Below are positions 6,222 to 13,572 of a DNA stretch of 64,000 bases, piece by piece. The DNA lies in NCBI GenBank assembly GCA_900317975.1, contig ONIZ01000001.1, forward strand, positions 1 through 64,000, written 5' to 3'. The notes beneath the pieces are model-generated. The model was not told the DNA's origin and did no database searches. It saw nothing but the letters and a program-made list of their open reading frames with translations. The first letter of the stretch is position 1. Every line of letters starts with the position of its first letter. Source of the stretch: an uncultured Bacillota bacterium (lineage in GTDB: Bacteria > Bacillota_I > Bacilli_A > RF39 > UBA660). A program made the translations under genes and the position numbers.

Positions 6222-6300
6222 AATTCTGATAATCTTGTGGTCAAAAGCTGTTATATAACTGAGACTAACTGTACATAAGAAGAGAGTACATTTAAGAATT
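6222..6300 (+). ncRNA. Inter-tRNA structured RNA
   Basis: AATTCT (6222-6227) pairs with AGAATT (6295-6300). Inner hairpins GTTATATAAC and TGTAC/GTACA are present. The function is unknown. Confidence 0.38.
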
Positions 6301-6306
6301 TATTTT

Positions 6307-6392
6307 GGAGAGTAAACCTTGACGGTGATAGGGACAGATTGCTAACCTGCTTCGGTCATAAGTTGGCTCTGGTTCGACTCCAGTGCTCTCCG
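6307..6392 (+). tRNA. tRNA-Ser(GCT)
   Basis: The acceptor GGAGAGT/GCTCTCC is good, the loop TTGCTAA gives anticodon GCT, and the long variable region and T-arm CTGG-TTCGACT-CCAG fit class II tRNA-Ser. The anticodon stem is imperfect. Confidence 0.75.
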
Positions 6393-6481
6393 CATGTTAT
6401 ATCCAAGTAGTCATGAATGCTTGGTGACGTAACGCCTAAGATTTCGTTTTTAGGGAGAATCGTAAGTCTCATATCATAAGT
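6393..6481 (+). other. Inter-tRNA spacer with hairpins
   Basis: It contains the hairpin CCAAG/CTTGG around TAGTCATGAATG, and a CTAA/TTAG hairpin. No T-arm or reading frame was found. Confidence 0.25.
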
Positions 6482-6557
6482 ACAGGGTCTGTGATATCTG
6501 CAGTTTGAGGGTCTTTACTTGATGGATTAGAAGCCCAGAAACCCAAAAGAGCCCTGT
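6482..6557 (+). ncRNA. Structured RNA with ACAGGG closing helix
   Basis: ACAGGG (6482-6487) pairs with CCCTGT (6552-6557). No T-arm is inside. It precedes tRNA-Lys. Confidence 0.38.
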
Positions 6558-6565
6558 GTTTTATT

Positions 6566-6634
6566 ACCTCTTTAGCTCAATGATAGAGCCCTGGATTTTA
6601 CTGGGAGATATAGGTTTGATTCCTATGAGAGGTG
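6566..6634 (+). tRNA. tRNA, probably Lys(TTT)
   Basis: The acceptor ACCTCTT/GAGAGGT and the T-arm ATAGG-TTTGATT-CCTAT are clear. The anticodon stem is imperfect, but either register of the loop gives TTT. Confidence 0.65.
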
Positions 6635-6637
6635 TTT

Positions 6638-6721
6638 GTCCTGATGGCGGAACTGGTGAGACGCGCTAGTCTTAGGAACTAGTACTTTGATACGTTGTGA
6701 GTTCGAATCTCACTCAGGACA
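6638..6721 (+). tRNA. tRNA-Leu(TAG)
   Basis: The acceptor GTCCTGA/TCAGGAC and the anticodon arm CTAGT-CTTAGGA-ACTAG are perfect. It has a class II variable arm and the T-arm GTGAG-TTCGAAT-CTCAC. Confidence 0.92.
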
Positions 6722-6728
6722 CAAATAT

Positions 6729-6801
6729 TGGGATATAGTATAATGGTTGAGTACCCTTGACTCTGACTCAAGAGATATCAGTTCGAATCTGGTTATCCCA
6801 A
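6729..6801 (+). tRNA. tRNA-Gln(CTG)
   Basis: The acceptor TGGGATA/TATCCCA begins with the weak U-A pair typical of tRNA-Gln. The anticodon arm CTTGA-CTCTGAC-TCAAG is perfect, and the T-loop is TTCGAAT. Confidence 0.88.
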
Positions 6802-6859
6802 CGAATACTGCACGTAGTTTAAGATATGAGTTTGAGTCGTATAAAGAACCATATTAAAA

Positions 6860-6930
6860 ACATTTTCTAAGACTATAGGATAAGAATTTGCAGTTACTTA
6901 TTAAAACAGGGCCTCCTATATAGAAAATGT
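6860..6930 (+). ncRNA. Structured RNA with 10-bp closing helix
   Basis: ACATTTTCTA (6860-6869) pairs perfectly with TAGAAAATGT (6921-6930). It contains AGACTATAGG, reminiscent of group I P7, but is too short to be such an intron. Confidence 0.42.
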
Positions 6931-6935
6931 ATAAT

Positions 6936-7014
6936 GCGGCTGTGGTGCAATAGGTAGACACAGCGGTCTAAGAAGCCGTCCTTCGGGGTGTGAGTTCGAA
7001 TCTCACCTGCCGCA
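6936..7014 (+). tRNA. tRNA-Leu(AAG)
   Basis: The anticodon loop CTAAGAA sits on GCGGT/GCCGT. It has the class II variable arm CCTTCGGGG and the T-arm GTGAG-TTCGAAT-CTCAC. The acceptor has one T-T mismatch. Confidence 0.82.
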
Positions 7015-7039
7015 CATATTTTGTTGTATCAATTTGTAT

Positions 7040-7117
7040 ACCTCCATGGCGGAATGGTCTACGCAGTGGATTCAAAATCCATCCTTCGGGGTCTCAGTTC
7101 GAATCTGAGTGGAGGTA
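7040..7117 (+). tRNA. tRNA-Leu(CAA)
   Basis: The acceptor ACCTCCA/TGGAGGT is perfect. The anticodon arm is GTGGA-TTCAAAA-TCCAT, with a class II variable arm and T-arm CTCAG-TTCGAAT-CTGAG. It is the last tRNA of the first array. Confidence 0.92.
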
Positions 7118-7125
7118 CAATATAA

Positions 7126-7159
7126 AGAAGATCTTACAATAATAGTAGGATCTTTTTTA
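7126..7159 (+). terminator. Rho-independent terminator ending the first tRNA array
   Basis: AAGATCTTAC and GTAGGATCTTTTTT form a hairpin followed by a T-run, directly after the last tRNA. The downstream T-rich part overlaps a late-type motif. Confidence 0.75.
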
Positions 7160-7174
7160 TTTTTATATATAATA
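7154..7174 (+). promoter_or_regulatory. Late-type promoter motif (TTATTTTTA)
   Basis: TTTTTATTTTTATATATAAT lies about 20 nt before the gene at 7192. The same AT-rich box stands before many leader-bearing and virion genes on both strands, which supports a regulatory role over chance in this AT-rich genome. Confidence 0.5.
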
Positions 7175-7191
7175 AAATATAAACAACAGTT

Positions 7192-7770
7192 ATGAAAGAT
7201 CTTATAACATATATTAAGGAATCTAAAAATTATCCAACTGAAGAAGAATACTTTAATACACCAATGCCTGAATTAAGAAAAAAGTATGGGGAAGATATTT
7301 TGAAACAAGCAATACAAGAATATGAAACAAAACGAATAGAAGCATCAAAAGCAAAAGAAAAAAAGTATGCACCTATTTACTTGAAAATATTGGAAAATAT
7401 AAACAAATACGGAAAAATTGACAAAGAACATAAAGAAACATTTCCATGGTATAGCGAAGTCAAGGTTTGGTATATAGGAGATGATAAACCGCTTAAAATA
7501 GATGATTATGATAATGTTGAATGCTGTGTGCATAGTTTTGTTGCTGATATAACTGAAGATAATCATTCATATATGAATAATGAATATAATTTATGGATTC
7601 CATGGTTAAGATTTCATACATGTGTAGATAAAGAAAGAAATATTTGGAAACAATTAAATGGATCAAAATTATTTGAAAATTTAGATAATAAAACACAATC
7701 ATATATATTAGATTTGATAGATAATTATAATCCAAACAAAACTTCAAATAAGAAACATTTAATAGATTAA
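7192..7770 (+). CDS. Leader-bearing hypothetical protein, 192 aa
   Basis: It begins MKDLITYIKES, the short leader shared across this phage. The rest is charged and soluble with no family recognised. It has its own late-type promoter motif just upstream, and an AATTCAAAG/CTTTGAATT hairpin with T-run follows at about 7800-7830 as a likely terminator. The leader suggests a virion-packaged protein; this is inference only. Confidence 0.72.
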   Translation: MKDLITYIKESKNYPTEEEYFNTPMPELRKKYGEDILKQAIQEYETKRIEASKAKEKKYAPIYLKILENINKYGKIDKEHKETFPWYSEVKVWYIGDDKPLKIDDYDNVECCVHSFVADITEDNHSYMNNEYNLWIPWLRFHTCVDKERNIWKQLNGSKLFENLDNKTQSYILDLIDNYNPNKTSNKKHLID

Positions 7771-7817
7771 GAAATATTATACATAAATATTAAATATAAA
7801 ATTCAAAGTATAAAAGC

Positions 7818-7855
7818 TTTGAATTTTTTTATGTTTTATACTATATTATAAATGT
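7818..7855 (+). promoter_or_regulatory. Early-type promoter motif almost touching a start codon
   Basis: TTTGAATT and ACTATATTATAAATGT end at the ATG of the next gene (7856). If transcription starts a few bases after the box, as at the other copies, the messenger would be leaderless or nearly so. Confidence 0.5.
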
Positions 7856-8341
7856 ATGGAAAGGAAAAGAAAAATAGTTTACATTGACATGGACAATACT
7901 TTGGCAGACTATCTTGGTGCTGCTGAAGAACAAAATCTAAATCCAAAAGAAGCAAAGCATGTCAAAGGATTCTTTAGGAATCTCAAACCAATGCCTGGAG
8001 CAATTGAAGCATACAATATATTAGCTAAGCATTTTGATGTTTATTTTCTGACAACTTCACCATGGTCTAATCCCCAAGCATGTGCAGAGAAATTTGAATG
8101 GGTTAAGGAATATTTTCCAAGTGCTTACAAGAACATTATAATCAGTCATCATAAAGATCTAAACATTGGTGACTATCTAATTGATGACTCTACTTTCAAT
8201 GGCGCTGGGGAATTTACTGGTGAACATATTCAGATTTGGACGGAAAAATTCCCAAATTGGAAAGCCGTAATAAGATATATTTTTGCTAAAGAAAGAATGA
8301 ATTTATATTTAAACAACTTTACATTTTTAAAAGATATGTAA
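7856..8341 (+). CDS. 5'(3')-deoxyribonucleotidase, HAD fold
   Basis: 161 residues. The DMDNT motif at residues 11-15 is the DxDxT nucleophile/acid pair of HAD phosphatases, and LTTSPWSNP near residue 65 fits the second motif. Size and layout match the 5'-nucleotidase C family common in phages, which removes phosphate from deoxynucleoside monophosphates and tunes the dNTP pool. Later motifs (DYLIDDST near residue 110) supply the acidic metal ligands. No leader is present, and the gene has an early-type promoter motif. Confidence 0.85.
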   Translation: MERKRKIVYIDMDNTLADYLGAAEEQNLNPKEAKHVKGFFRNLKPMPGAIEAYNILAKHFDVYFLTTSPWSNPQACAEKFEWVKEYFPSAYKNIIISHHKDLNIGDYLIDDSTFNGAGEFTGEHIQIWTEKFPNWKAVIRYIFAKERMNLYLNNFTFLKDM

Positions 8342-8354
8342 TTGTGTTAAAATA

Positions 8355-8370
8355 TTTATTTTTAATTAGC
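8355..8370 (+). promoter_or_regulatory. Late-type promoter motif
   Basis: TTTATTTTTAATTAGC lies about 27 nt before the gene at 8397. Confidence 0.45.
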
Positions 8371-8396
8371 TAATAAAATTATATAATTATGCATAA

Positions 8397-9320
8397 ATGA
8401 AATCATTAGTAGAATATATAAATGAATGGAAAGAAGACTTAGGTAATCAAGTCATTATGATTATGGGTACTCCTGGTTGCGGAAAGACTTATTGGATGCA
8501 ACACAGTGGTATAAAGTTCTTCAAGGGACAAGGCATAACACTTAACCCAAAAGAATTAGATATTGACCATACATTGAAGTTTTTCCAAGTAATTGACTTT
8601 CCTAATTTCTGTAATCGTGTCATTAATTTCAAGAATTCAACAATATTCAATAAGTCAAATTTCAAAGATGCTCATAACAATGACAAAGCATGGCAAATGT
8701 TTATTGATAATGAAATTGAAAGATATACACAACTTAATAAAGTAAATAAGGGATTAGCAACAAATATTCCAGACATTAATCTTGTTAAATATGAATTTGT
8801 TGCTCCATGGTTGACAAGATATGACAATGCAAAAGAAGACAGTAAAGATGATGTATTCAAGGAATTTGTAAATGCTATGTATAAAGAATATTTCAATAAA
8901 GTATTTGCATCAGATTTCTCTGTACGTGGTGAAGCAAAAAATGAATATAATCAAGATCTTATTCGTAAGATAAATGGAAAGAGTGACTTGTTCATTGCTA
9001 TTTCTGGAGCTAAGTTTAAGCATATTAAAGAGATTGCTGATCATTGTAACCGTAATAATTCTACTTGTCGTATTGTATATCTTCATGGATCACTAGAGAA
9101 AGCAATTGGACAAGATGCAAGAAGAGAAAGAAGTGGTGGTAAAGACTTTGTTGTAGACTATGCTAACAAGATTGATAAGACCTGGGAAAAACTAATGGAT
9201 CCATCAGCAGAAGAATATTATAAGAACAATAATATATATAATGTATATGAACTTGTTGATACTAAAGCTGATGATCTTTTGTCATATCCAATTTGGAAAC
9301 TAGAGAAAATATATAAATAA
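8397..9320 (+). CDS. Leader-bearing P-loop NTPase/kinase-like protein
   Basis: 307 residues. After the leader MKSLVEYINE there is a Walker A motif GTPGCGKT (residues 24-31). Near residue 235, IVYLHGSLEKAI and arginine-rich RRERSGG recall the lid region of small-molecule or zeta-toxin-like kinases. The substrate is unknown. The motif upstream and the leader put it in the same class as other possible virion-packaged proteins. It could act on host nucleotides or wall precursors, but nothing in the sequence settles this. Confidence 0.65.
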   Translation: MKSLVEYINEWKEDLGNQVIMIMGTPGCGKTYWMQHSGIKFFKGQGITLNPKELDIDHTLKFFQVIDFPNFCNRVINFKNSTIFNKSNFKDAHNNDKAWQMFIDNEIERYTQLNKVNKGLATNIPDINLVKYEFVAPWLTRYDNAKEDSKDDVFKEFVNAMYKEYFNKVFASDFSVRGEAKNEYNQDLIRKINGKSDLFIAISGAKFKHIKEIADHCNRNNSTCRIVYLHGSLEKAIGQDARRERSGGKDFVVDYANKIDKTWEKLMDPSAEEYYKNNNIYNVYELVDTKADDLLSYPIWKLEKIYK

Positions 9321-9332
9321 TATTAGAATATC

Positions 9333-9351
9333 TTTTTATTTTTATATATAA
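9333..9351 (+). promoter_or_regulatory. Late-type promoter motif
   Basis: CTTTTTATTTTTATATATA lies about 25 nt before the gene at 9377. Confidence 0.5.
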
Positions 9352-9376
9352 GATAAAAAATATTTGAAAATTTTAC

Positions 9377-10540
9377 ATGAAAAGACTATTTGAATACTTA
9401 ATACATAATCAGTGGGAAGATGCTGTACTTAAAGAAGAAGCTAATTTAATTGGTGAAGAAATGATCAATGAATCATTTAAGTCTAGTATTGTTCAGAAAT
9501 TAGCTCAAACAATATATGATTATGAAAAGGAAAATAACAAACGAGAGGTAAGACAAGCAAAGGATCAAACTCAACGTTATGGATATGAACATACTCCAAA
9601 ATTGACAAATTTCACAAGTATTTTTGGTCCAAAGATGGAAGTTAGTAAATATGGAGTAAACAAGGGATTACGTGGTATTAAATGGTCTGAAATTACTGAT
9701 GATGATCTTACAGAATATAATCCAACAGACAAAGAATTGATCAAACTTCTTAAAAAGTCTTATAGAAAAGAGACAGGTAATGCAGATTTCATTATAATGA
9801 ACAAGGATGGTAAGATAACTCATTTCATTAAATGCTTTGGTGCTGATCCTAAGGAGAGTGGAGTATATTTTTTCAAAGATGAAGAGCCAACTAAATGGGG
9901 AAAAATAAATAGCAGAGTAGAAGAGATACGTCAAAAGGGTCGTTCATGGAGCGGTCGTTCATTGAATGTAAATGAAGTTGTAGATTTTCTTAGTATTTTA
10001 CCAGAAGGTTCAAAAGTCTATGCATTAGTCATTACAGATTCAATGCTTCAGGATTATAGACAAATGGGATTAGATCGTAAAGAAACACAAAAGGGTGTTA
10101 TTAATTATGACGCAGAATCTTTGAAGAATATGCTTCGTAAACAGCAATCAAGATATAAAGCATTAGTTGCAGAAATGAAAGCAAAGAAACTAATGGCTGA
10201 TCCAGAAGCATTATTTGAAGACATACAACAGATAAATGATGAGGTAATTGATCTTGTACATACTATAACACAAAAACCTGAATACATTGATAAGCGTTTT
10301 GATGTAAGTAGAATGCTTCAATATGTAGGTTATGCTTTTGAACAATATTATAATTATGTAAAATCTTTAAGATCAGCAGATAAAGAAGTTGCAGCGGCAA
10401 AGAAATATACATCTTCGGATGAAGAAGCGGAAAAATATGGGTCATATTCACGAGAGGAAGCAAGAGGTCATATTAATGATTGTAAAGAATATATTAATAA
10501 AGTGAAAGAATTTATTAAAGAGATAAAGTCCGAAATGTAG
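9377..10540 (+). CDS. Leader-bearing hypothetical protein, 387 aa
   Basis: It starts MKRLFEYLIHN, a variant of the shared leader. A second leader-like stretch (EEMINESFKSS) follows near residue 30. The central part has many charged residues and a C-terminal region predicted to be helical (residues about 230-385). No family recognised. It ends with TAG, so this codon does act as a stop in some genes, unless a read-through extension of about 10 residues is made by the CTA-anticodon tRNA. Confidence 0.7.
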   Translation: MKRLFEYLIHNQWEDAVLKEEANLIGEEMINESFKSSIVQKLAQTIYDYEKENNKREVRQAKDQTQRYGYEHTPKLTNFTSIFGPKMEVSKYGVNKGLRGIKWSEITDDDLTEYNPTDKELIKLLKKSYRKETGNADFIIMNKDGKITHFIKCFGADPKESGVYFFKDEEPTKWGKINSRVEEIRQKGRSWSGRSLNVNEVVDFLSILPEGSKVYALVITDSMLQDYRQMGLDRKETQKGVINYDAESLKNMLRKQQSRYKALVAEMKAKKLMADPEALFEDIQQINDEVIDLVHTITQKPEYIDKRFDVSRMLQYVGYAFEQYYNYVKSLRSADKEVAAAKKYTSSDEEAEKYGSYSREEARGHINDCKEYINKVKEFIKEIKSEM

Positions 10541-10582
10541 GATTTAATTCTTTTCATATATTATATTTAATATTTATACCGA

Positions 10583-10617
10583 TCTCCTATTGAATAATGA
10601 TTCTTTAGGAGATTTTT
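10583..10617 (+). terminator. Rho-independent terminator
   Basis: ATCTCCT (10583-10589) and AGGAGAT pair around a 21-nt loop, followed by a T-run. Confidence 0.7.
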
Positions 10618-10628
10618 TATGTTATCTA

Positions 10629-10666
10629 TTGAATTATTTCTTTAAGTGACTATATTAAAATATATA
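10629..10666 (+). promoter_or_regulatory. Early-type promoter motif
   Basis: TTGAATT, 13 nt, then ACTATATTAAAATATATA. It probably drives the operon from 10709 through the IF-1 gene. Confidence 0.55.
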
Positions 10667-10708
10667 CAAATTAATATTATATATTGTTTAACGTAAAAAA
10701 ATGATTGT

Positions 10709-10954
10709 ATGACAAATGATGATGTAATTACTTTTTTAGCAGAAAATGCAAAGTGGTCATGTATTGCTATTTCCACAGAGATGAATGATTTCATTAAAAA
10801 GAACTATACTGAAGGAAATAGTGAAGGTAAGTTCTATAAAGTCTATCAGGAAGGTAACGATGCTAAGTATGGACATTATATGATTAATCCTCAAACTATG
10901 AAATGGCGTGGCTCTACATTTGATGAGTTCTACGGTGGTGGAATAGTTGATTAG
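10709..10954 (+). CDS. Hypothetical protein, 81 aa
   Basis: A small soluble protein with no recognised family. It ends in TAG. It is the first gene of the early operon that includes the Ro60-like and IF-1 genes. Confidence 0.65.
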   Translation: MTNDDVITFLAENAKWSCIAISTEMNDFIKKNYTEGNSEGKFYKVYQEGNDAKYGHYMINPQTMKWRGSTFDEFYGGGIVD

Positions 10955-10970
10955 AACATATATAACGTAT

Positions 10971-11177
10971 ATGACATATATTATTTATTATATTATTATC
11001 GGAGCAATAGTTACAATATTATATTGGTTCTATTTGACAATGAGGAAGAACAAATCACATATTAGTGAGAACAATATTCTGATTTTTCTTCCAATTATGT
11101 TAGTCATTTGGCCGATTATATTAGGTTATAGTATTTTTATGTCTATTTATAATAGATTGATATTTTTTATTAAATAA
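10971..11177 (+). CDS. Small membrane protein, 68 aa
   Basis: Starting at the ATG at 10971, it has two hydrophobic segments (residues about 3-23 and 37-60) separated by a basic stretch RKNKSH. A TTG start 24 nt upstream would overlap the previous gene and is less likely. The function is unknown; small phage inner-membrane proteins often change host envelope behaviour. Confidence 0.6.
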   Translation: MTYIIYYIIIGAIVTILYWFYLTMRKNKSHISENNILIFLPIMLVIWPIILGYSIFMSIYNRLIFFIK

Positions 11178-11219
11178 AAGTTTCATTAATTCTTTAAAAA
11201 CATTTAAAAGTCAGAAACT

Positions 11220-12917
11220 ATGAAGATGAAAGAGAGAAATGCCCAATTGAAGTCAGCACTAGGTGCTATGGCAACAAAGGAGAGAATCCAGGAGGTAGCT
11301 TCAATTCCTCAGGAGGATTCAAAGAACAGACAGGGTTTTGCAGCTTATTCTCTTACAGATGAGTTCCGTCTTATTACTATGCTTAACACTTTGAAGGTTA
11401 AGGATCAGTTCTATAGAGATGAGGACACTATTATGAGAGAGCTTCGTGACCTTATTGAGAAGATAGGTATGAAGAACCCTTATTTCCTTGCACAGTGTAT
11501 TATATATGCTCGTTGTATGGGAGAGGGTATGCGTACTATCAATCAGTTGGCTGCAACATTAGCAGCACCATTCATTTCAGGTACACCATGGGCTAAGGCT
11601 TTCTATGGTCTATTTGACAAGAAGATGAAGCAAGGTGGAGTTATCTTCCGTGTAGATGATATGTCTGCTATCAAGGATGCTTATGTAGCCCTTAACAAGT
11701 CAGTATTGTCTAATGCTATGAAGAAGGGTTTTGCAAATGCACTTGTCAATCTTGACACTTATCAGCTTGCTAAGTACAAGGATACTGTCATTGACATTGC
11801 TAATCTTGTACACCCAAATTCAAGTCTTTCTAAGGCAACTGTAGTTGTTGATGGAAAGGAGATGAAGACACTTGATGCTTTGATGAATGGTCTTACAGTA
11901 TCAGCAGATACTTGGGAGGTTGCTCAGTCAGAGGCAGGTCAGGAGGTAGCAAAGGCTGTCAAAGAGGGTAAGCTTACAAAGGAGGAGGCAGAGGTTGTTC
12001 TTGCTGAGGCTAAGGCAGACAACTGGGAGGCACTTCTTAATGATGGACGTCTTGGTGTAATGGCAGCACTCCGTAACATCAGAAACATCATGAAGAACCC
12101 TCGTAAGGAGATGATTGACAACTGGTGCAACTTGATCAAAGATACAAAGAAGGTGCAGCAAGCACTTATCTTGCCTATCTACTTTGACCTTGCATATGAT
12201 ACAGTTGTACATGAGTTTGCAAATGTAGACTATGCTCCACAGGTACAGCAGGCTCTTCAGGATGGCTACATTGCATCTATCCCTAACCTTTCAAACTTGG
12301 TACAGGGTAAGACTTGTATCATAGTTGACTGCTCAGGAAGTATGGGTTGTGCATACAGTGATGGTAAGAATTGCAATAGTCGTTCTTGTTGGACTGCTAG
12401 AACATATACAGACAGATGTTCATACAAGGCTGGTCTTATTGCCGCTACTATTGCGAAGGCTACTGGAGCTGATGTCATCAAGTTTGGTGGAGATGCTAAC
12501 TGGTACAAGTACAACAAGAACTTAAATGTATTTGCTCTTGCTAAAGAGATTGGTACTAATGAGTATGGTTGGACAAATCCAGCTGCAGCATTTGAGTTGA
12601 TGAGAAGAGCTGGTAAGGCTTATGACCGAATCATTTTCTTGTCAGACAATGAGGCAAACAGCTTCAACAAGACATCAGATGCTTACAAGCACTATGTACA
12701 TGATGTATGTTCTCCTTATGTCTACTGTGTGGATCTTGCGGCTTATGGAACAACTCCATTGAAGTCAGACAAGATATCTTATCACTATGGATATGGTGCT
12801 CAGTTGTATGATGCAATTGCAAACAACGAGTTTAAGCCTGGAGAGCACTTTGAGAAGATCAAGAAGGTTGTAATTGATCCTAATTATATCCCAACAGAAA
12901 AAGATCTAAAGGTATAG
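11220..12917 (+). CDS. rsr: Ro60/TROVE-domain RNA-binding protein
   Basis: 565 residues. The N-terminal two thirds is an all-helical TROVE-like region (NRQGFAAYSLTDEFRL; LAQCIIYARCMGEGMRT), and the C-terminal third is a von Willebrand A domain with the MIDAS motif DCSGS at residues 370-374. This is the architecture of Ro60 and bacterial Rsr, ring proteins that bind Y RNAs and the ends of misfolded or structured RNAs. Codon use is richer in GC than the neighbours, suggesting transfer or high expression. It lies just upstream of IF-1. RtcB is encoded 31 kb away; in bacteria Ro and RtcB are often linked. Confidence 0.85.
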   Translation: MKMKERNAQLKSALGAMATKERIQEVASIPQEDSKNRQGFAAYSLTDEFRLITMLNTLKVKDQFYRDEDTIMRELRDLIEKIGMKNPYFLAQCIIYARCMGEGMRTINQLAATLAAPFISGTPWAKAFYGLFDKKMKQGGVIFRVDDMSAIKDAYVALNKSVLSNAMKKGFANALVNLDTYQLAKYKDTVIDIANLVHPNSSLSKATVVVDGKEMKTLDALMNGLTVSADTWEVAQSEAGQEVAKAVKEGKLTKEEAEVVLAEAKADNWEALLNDGRLGVMAALRNIRNIMKNPRKEMIDNWCNLIKDTKKVQQALILPIYFDLAYDTVVHEFANVDYAPQVQQALQDGYIASIPNLSNLVQGKTCIIVDCSGSMGCAYSDGKNCNSRSCWTARTYTDRCSYKAGLIAATIAKATGADVIKFGGDANWYKYNKNLNVFALAKEIGTNEYGWTNPAAAFELMRRAGKAYDRIIFLSDNEANSFNKTSDAYKHYVHDVCSPYVYCVDLAAYGTTPLKSDKISYHYGYGAQLYDAIANNEFKPGEHFEKIKKVVIDPNYIPTEKDLKV

Positions 12918-12919
12918 TT

Positions 12920-13138
12920 ATGGGGAAACAACAAGCAATAACAGCAGAAGGAACTATAGTGGAGGTTCTCCCAAGTTCCTTCTTCAATGTAGAACTTGAC
13001 AATGGTCATATTGTAAGATGTACTATATCAGGAAAGATGCGTATAAACAATATTCAGCTTATTCTGGGAGATAGAGTAAAAGTTGAATTAAGTCCTTATG
13101 ATATGAATAATGGAAGAATCTCCTTTAGGTTCAAATAA
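12920..13138 (+). CDS. infA: Translation initiation factor IF-1
   Basis: 72 residues, the normal IF-1 length, one OB-fold. AEGTIVEVLPSSFFNVELDN, then HISGKMR-like TISGKMRINN and VKVELSPYDMNNGRISFR align along the whole of bacterial IF-1 (for example VELENGHVVTAHISGKMR and VELTPYDLSKGRIVFR). IF-1 fills the ribosomal A site during initiation. The start lies 2 nt after the stop of the Ro60-like gene, so the two are translationally linked. A phage copy could favour initiation on phage or leaderless messages. Confidence 0.93.
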   Translation: MGKQQAITAEGTIVEVLPSSFFNVELDNGHIVRCTISGKMRINNIQLILGDRVKVELSPYDMNNGRISFRFK

Positions 13139-13161
13139 GAAAAACATATAATCTTTAGCAT

Positions 13162-13467
13162 ATGAACAAGGAAAAGAAACGATTGGTCAATGTTCAAAAT
13201 GCATTCAATTTGTTAGATGAACTGTATGTCAATGATTGCTGGGATGCTACAAATACCCGGTTTTCTTCTTCCAATCAATGCATTAATATATTGAACAATA
13301 GTATACAAAGATATTTTGAAACAGGTAAGTCATCATTATTGTTCTGGAATGAGAAGACATATATGAACATTTTTGAAGACAAAGACTTTATAGAAGAAAT
13401 AACAGAAATGATGAAAGGATATAATTACAACAAATATAAAGAGAAGATAGAAGAAGGTAGGTCTTAA
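13162..13467 (+). CDS. Hypothetical protein, 101 aa
   Basis: A soluble, charged protein, no family recognised. It follows IF-1 by 23 nt and is the last gene of this early operon. Its 3' end overlaps the terminator hairpin. Confidence 0.65.
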   Translation: MNKEKKRLVNVQNAFNLLDELYVNDCWDATNTRFSSSNQCINILNNSIQRYFETGKSSLLFWNEKTYMNIFEDKDFIEEITEMMKGYNYNKYKEKIEEGRS

Positions 13468-13482
13468 TGATCTACCTTTTTT
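13453..13482 (+). terminator. Rho-independent terminator
   Basis: AAGGTAGGTC and GATCTACCTTTTTT form a hairpin with a T-run, overlapping the end of the preceding gene. Confidence 0.75.
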
Positions 13483-13508
13483 GTTATTTGTTATGATTTT
13501 TGTCTGTT

Positions 13509-13548
13509 GTGAATACGTTAACATAACTTAACTATATTATATATAATC
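13509..13548 (+). promoter_or_regulatory. Early-type promoter motif
   Basis: GTGAATA, then AACTATATTATATATAATCA, 25 nt before the helicase gene. Confidence 0.5.
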
Positions 13549-13572
13549 ATATATTTATTAATTAAAGTTAAG

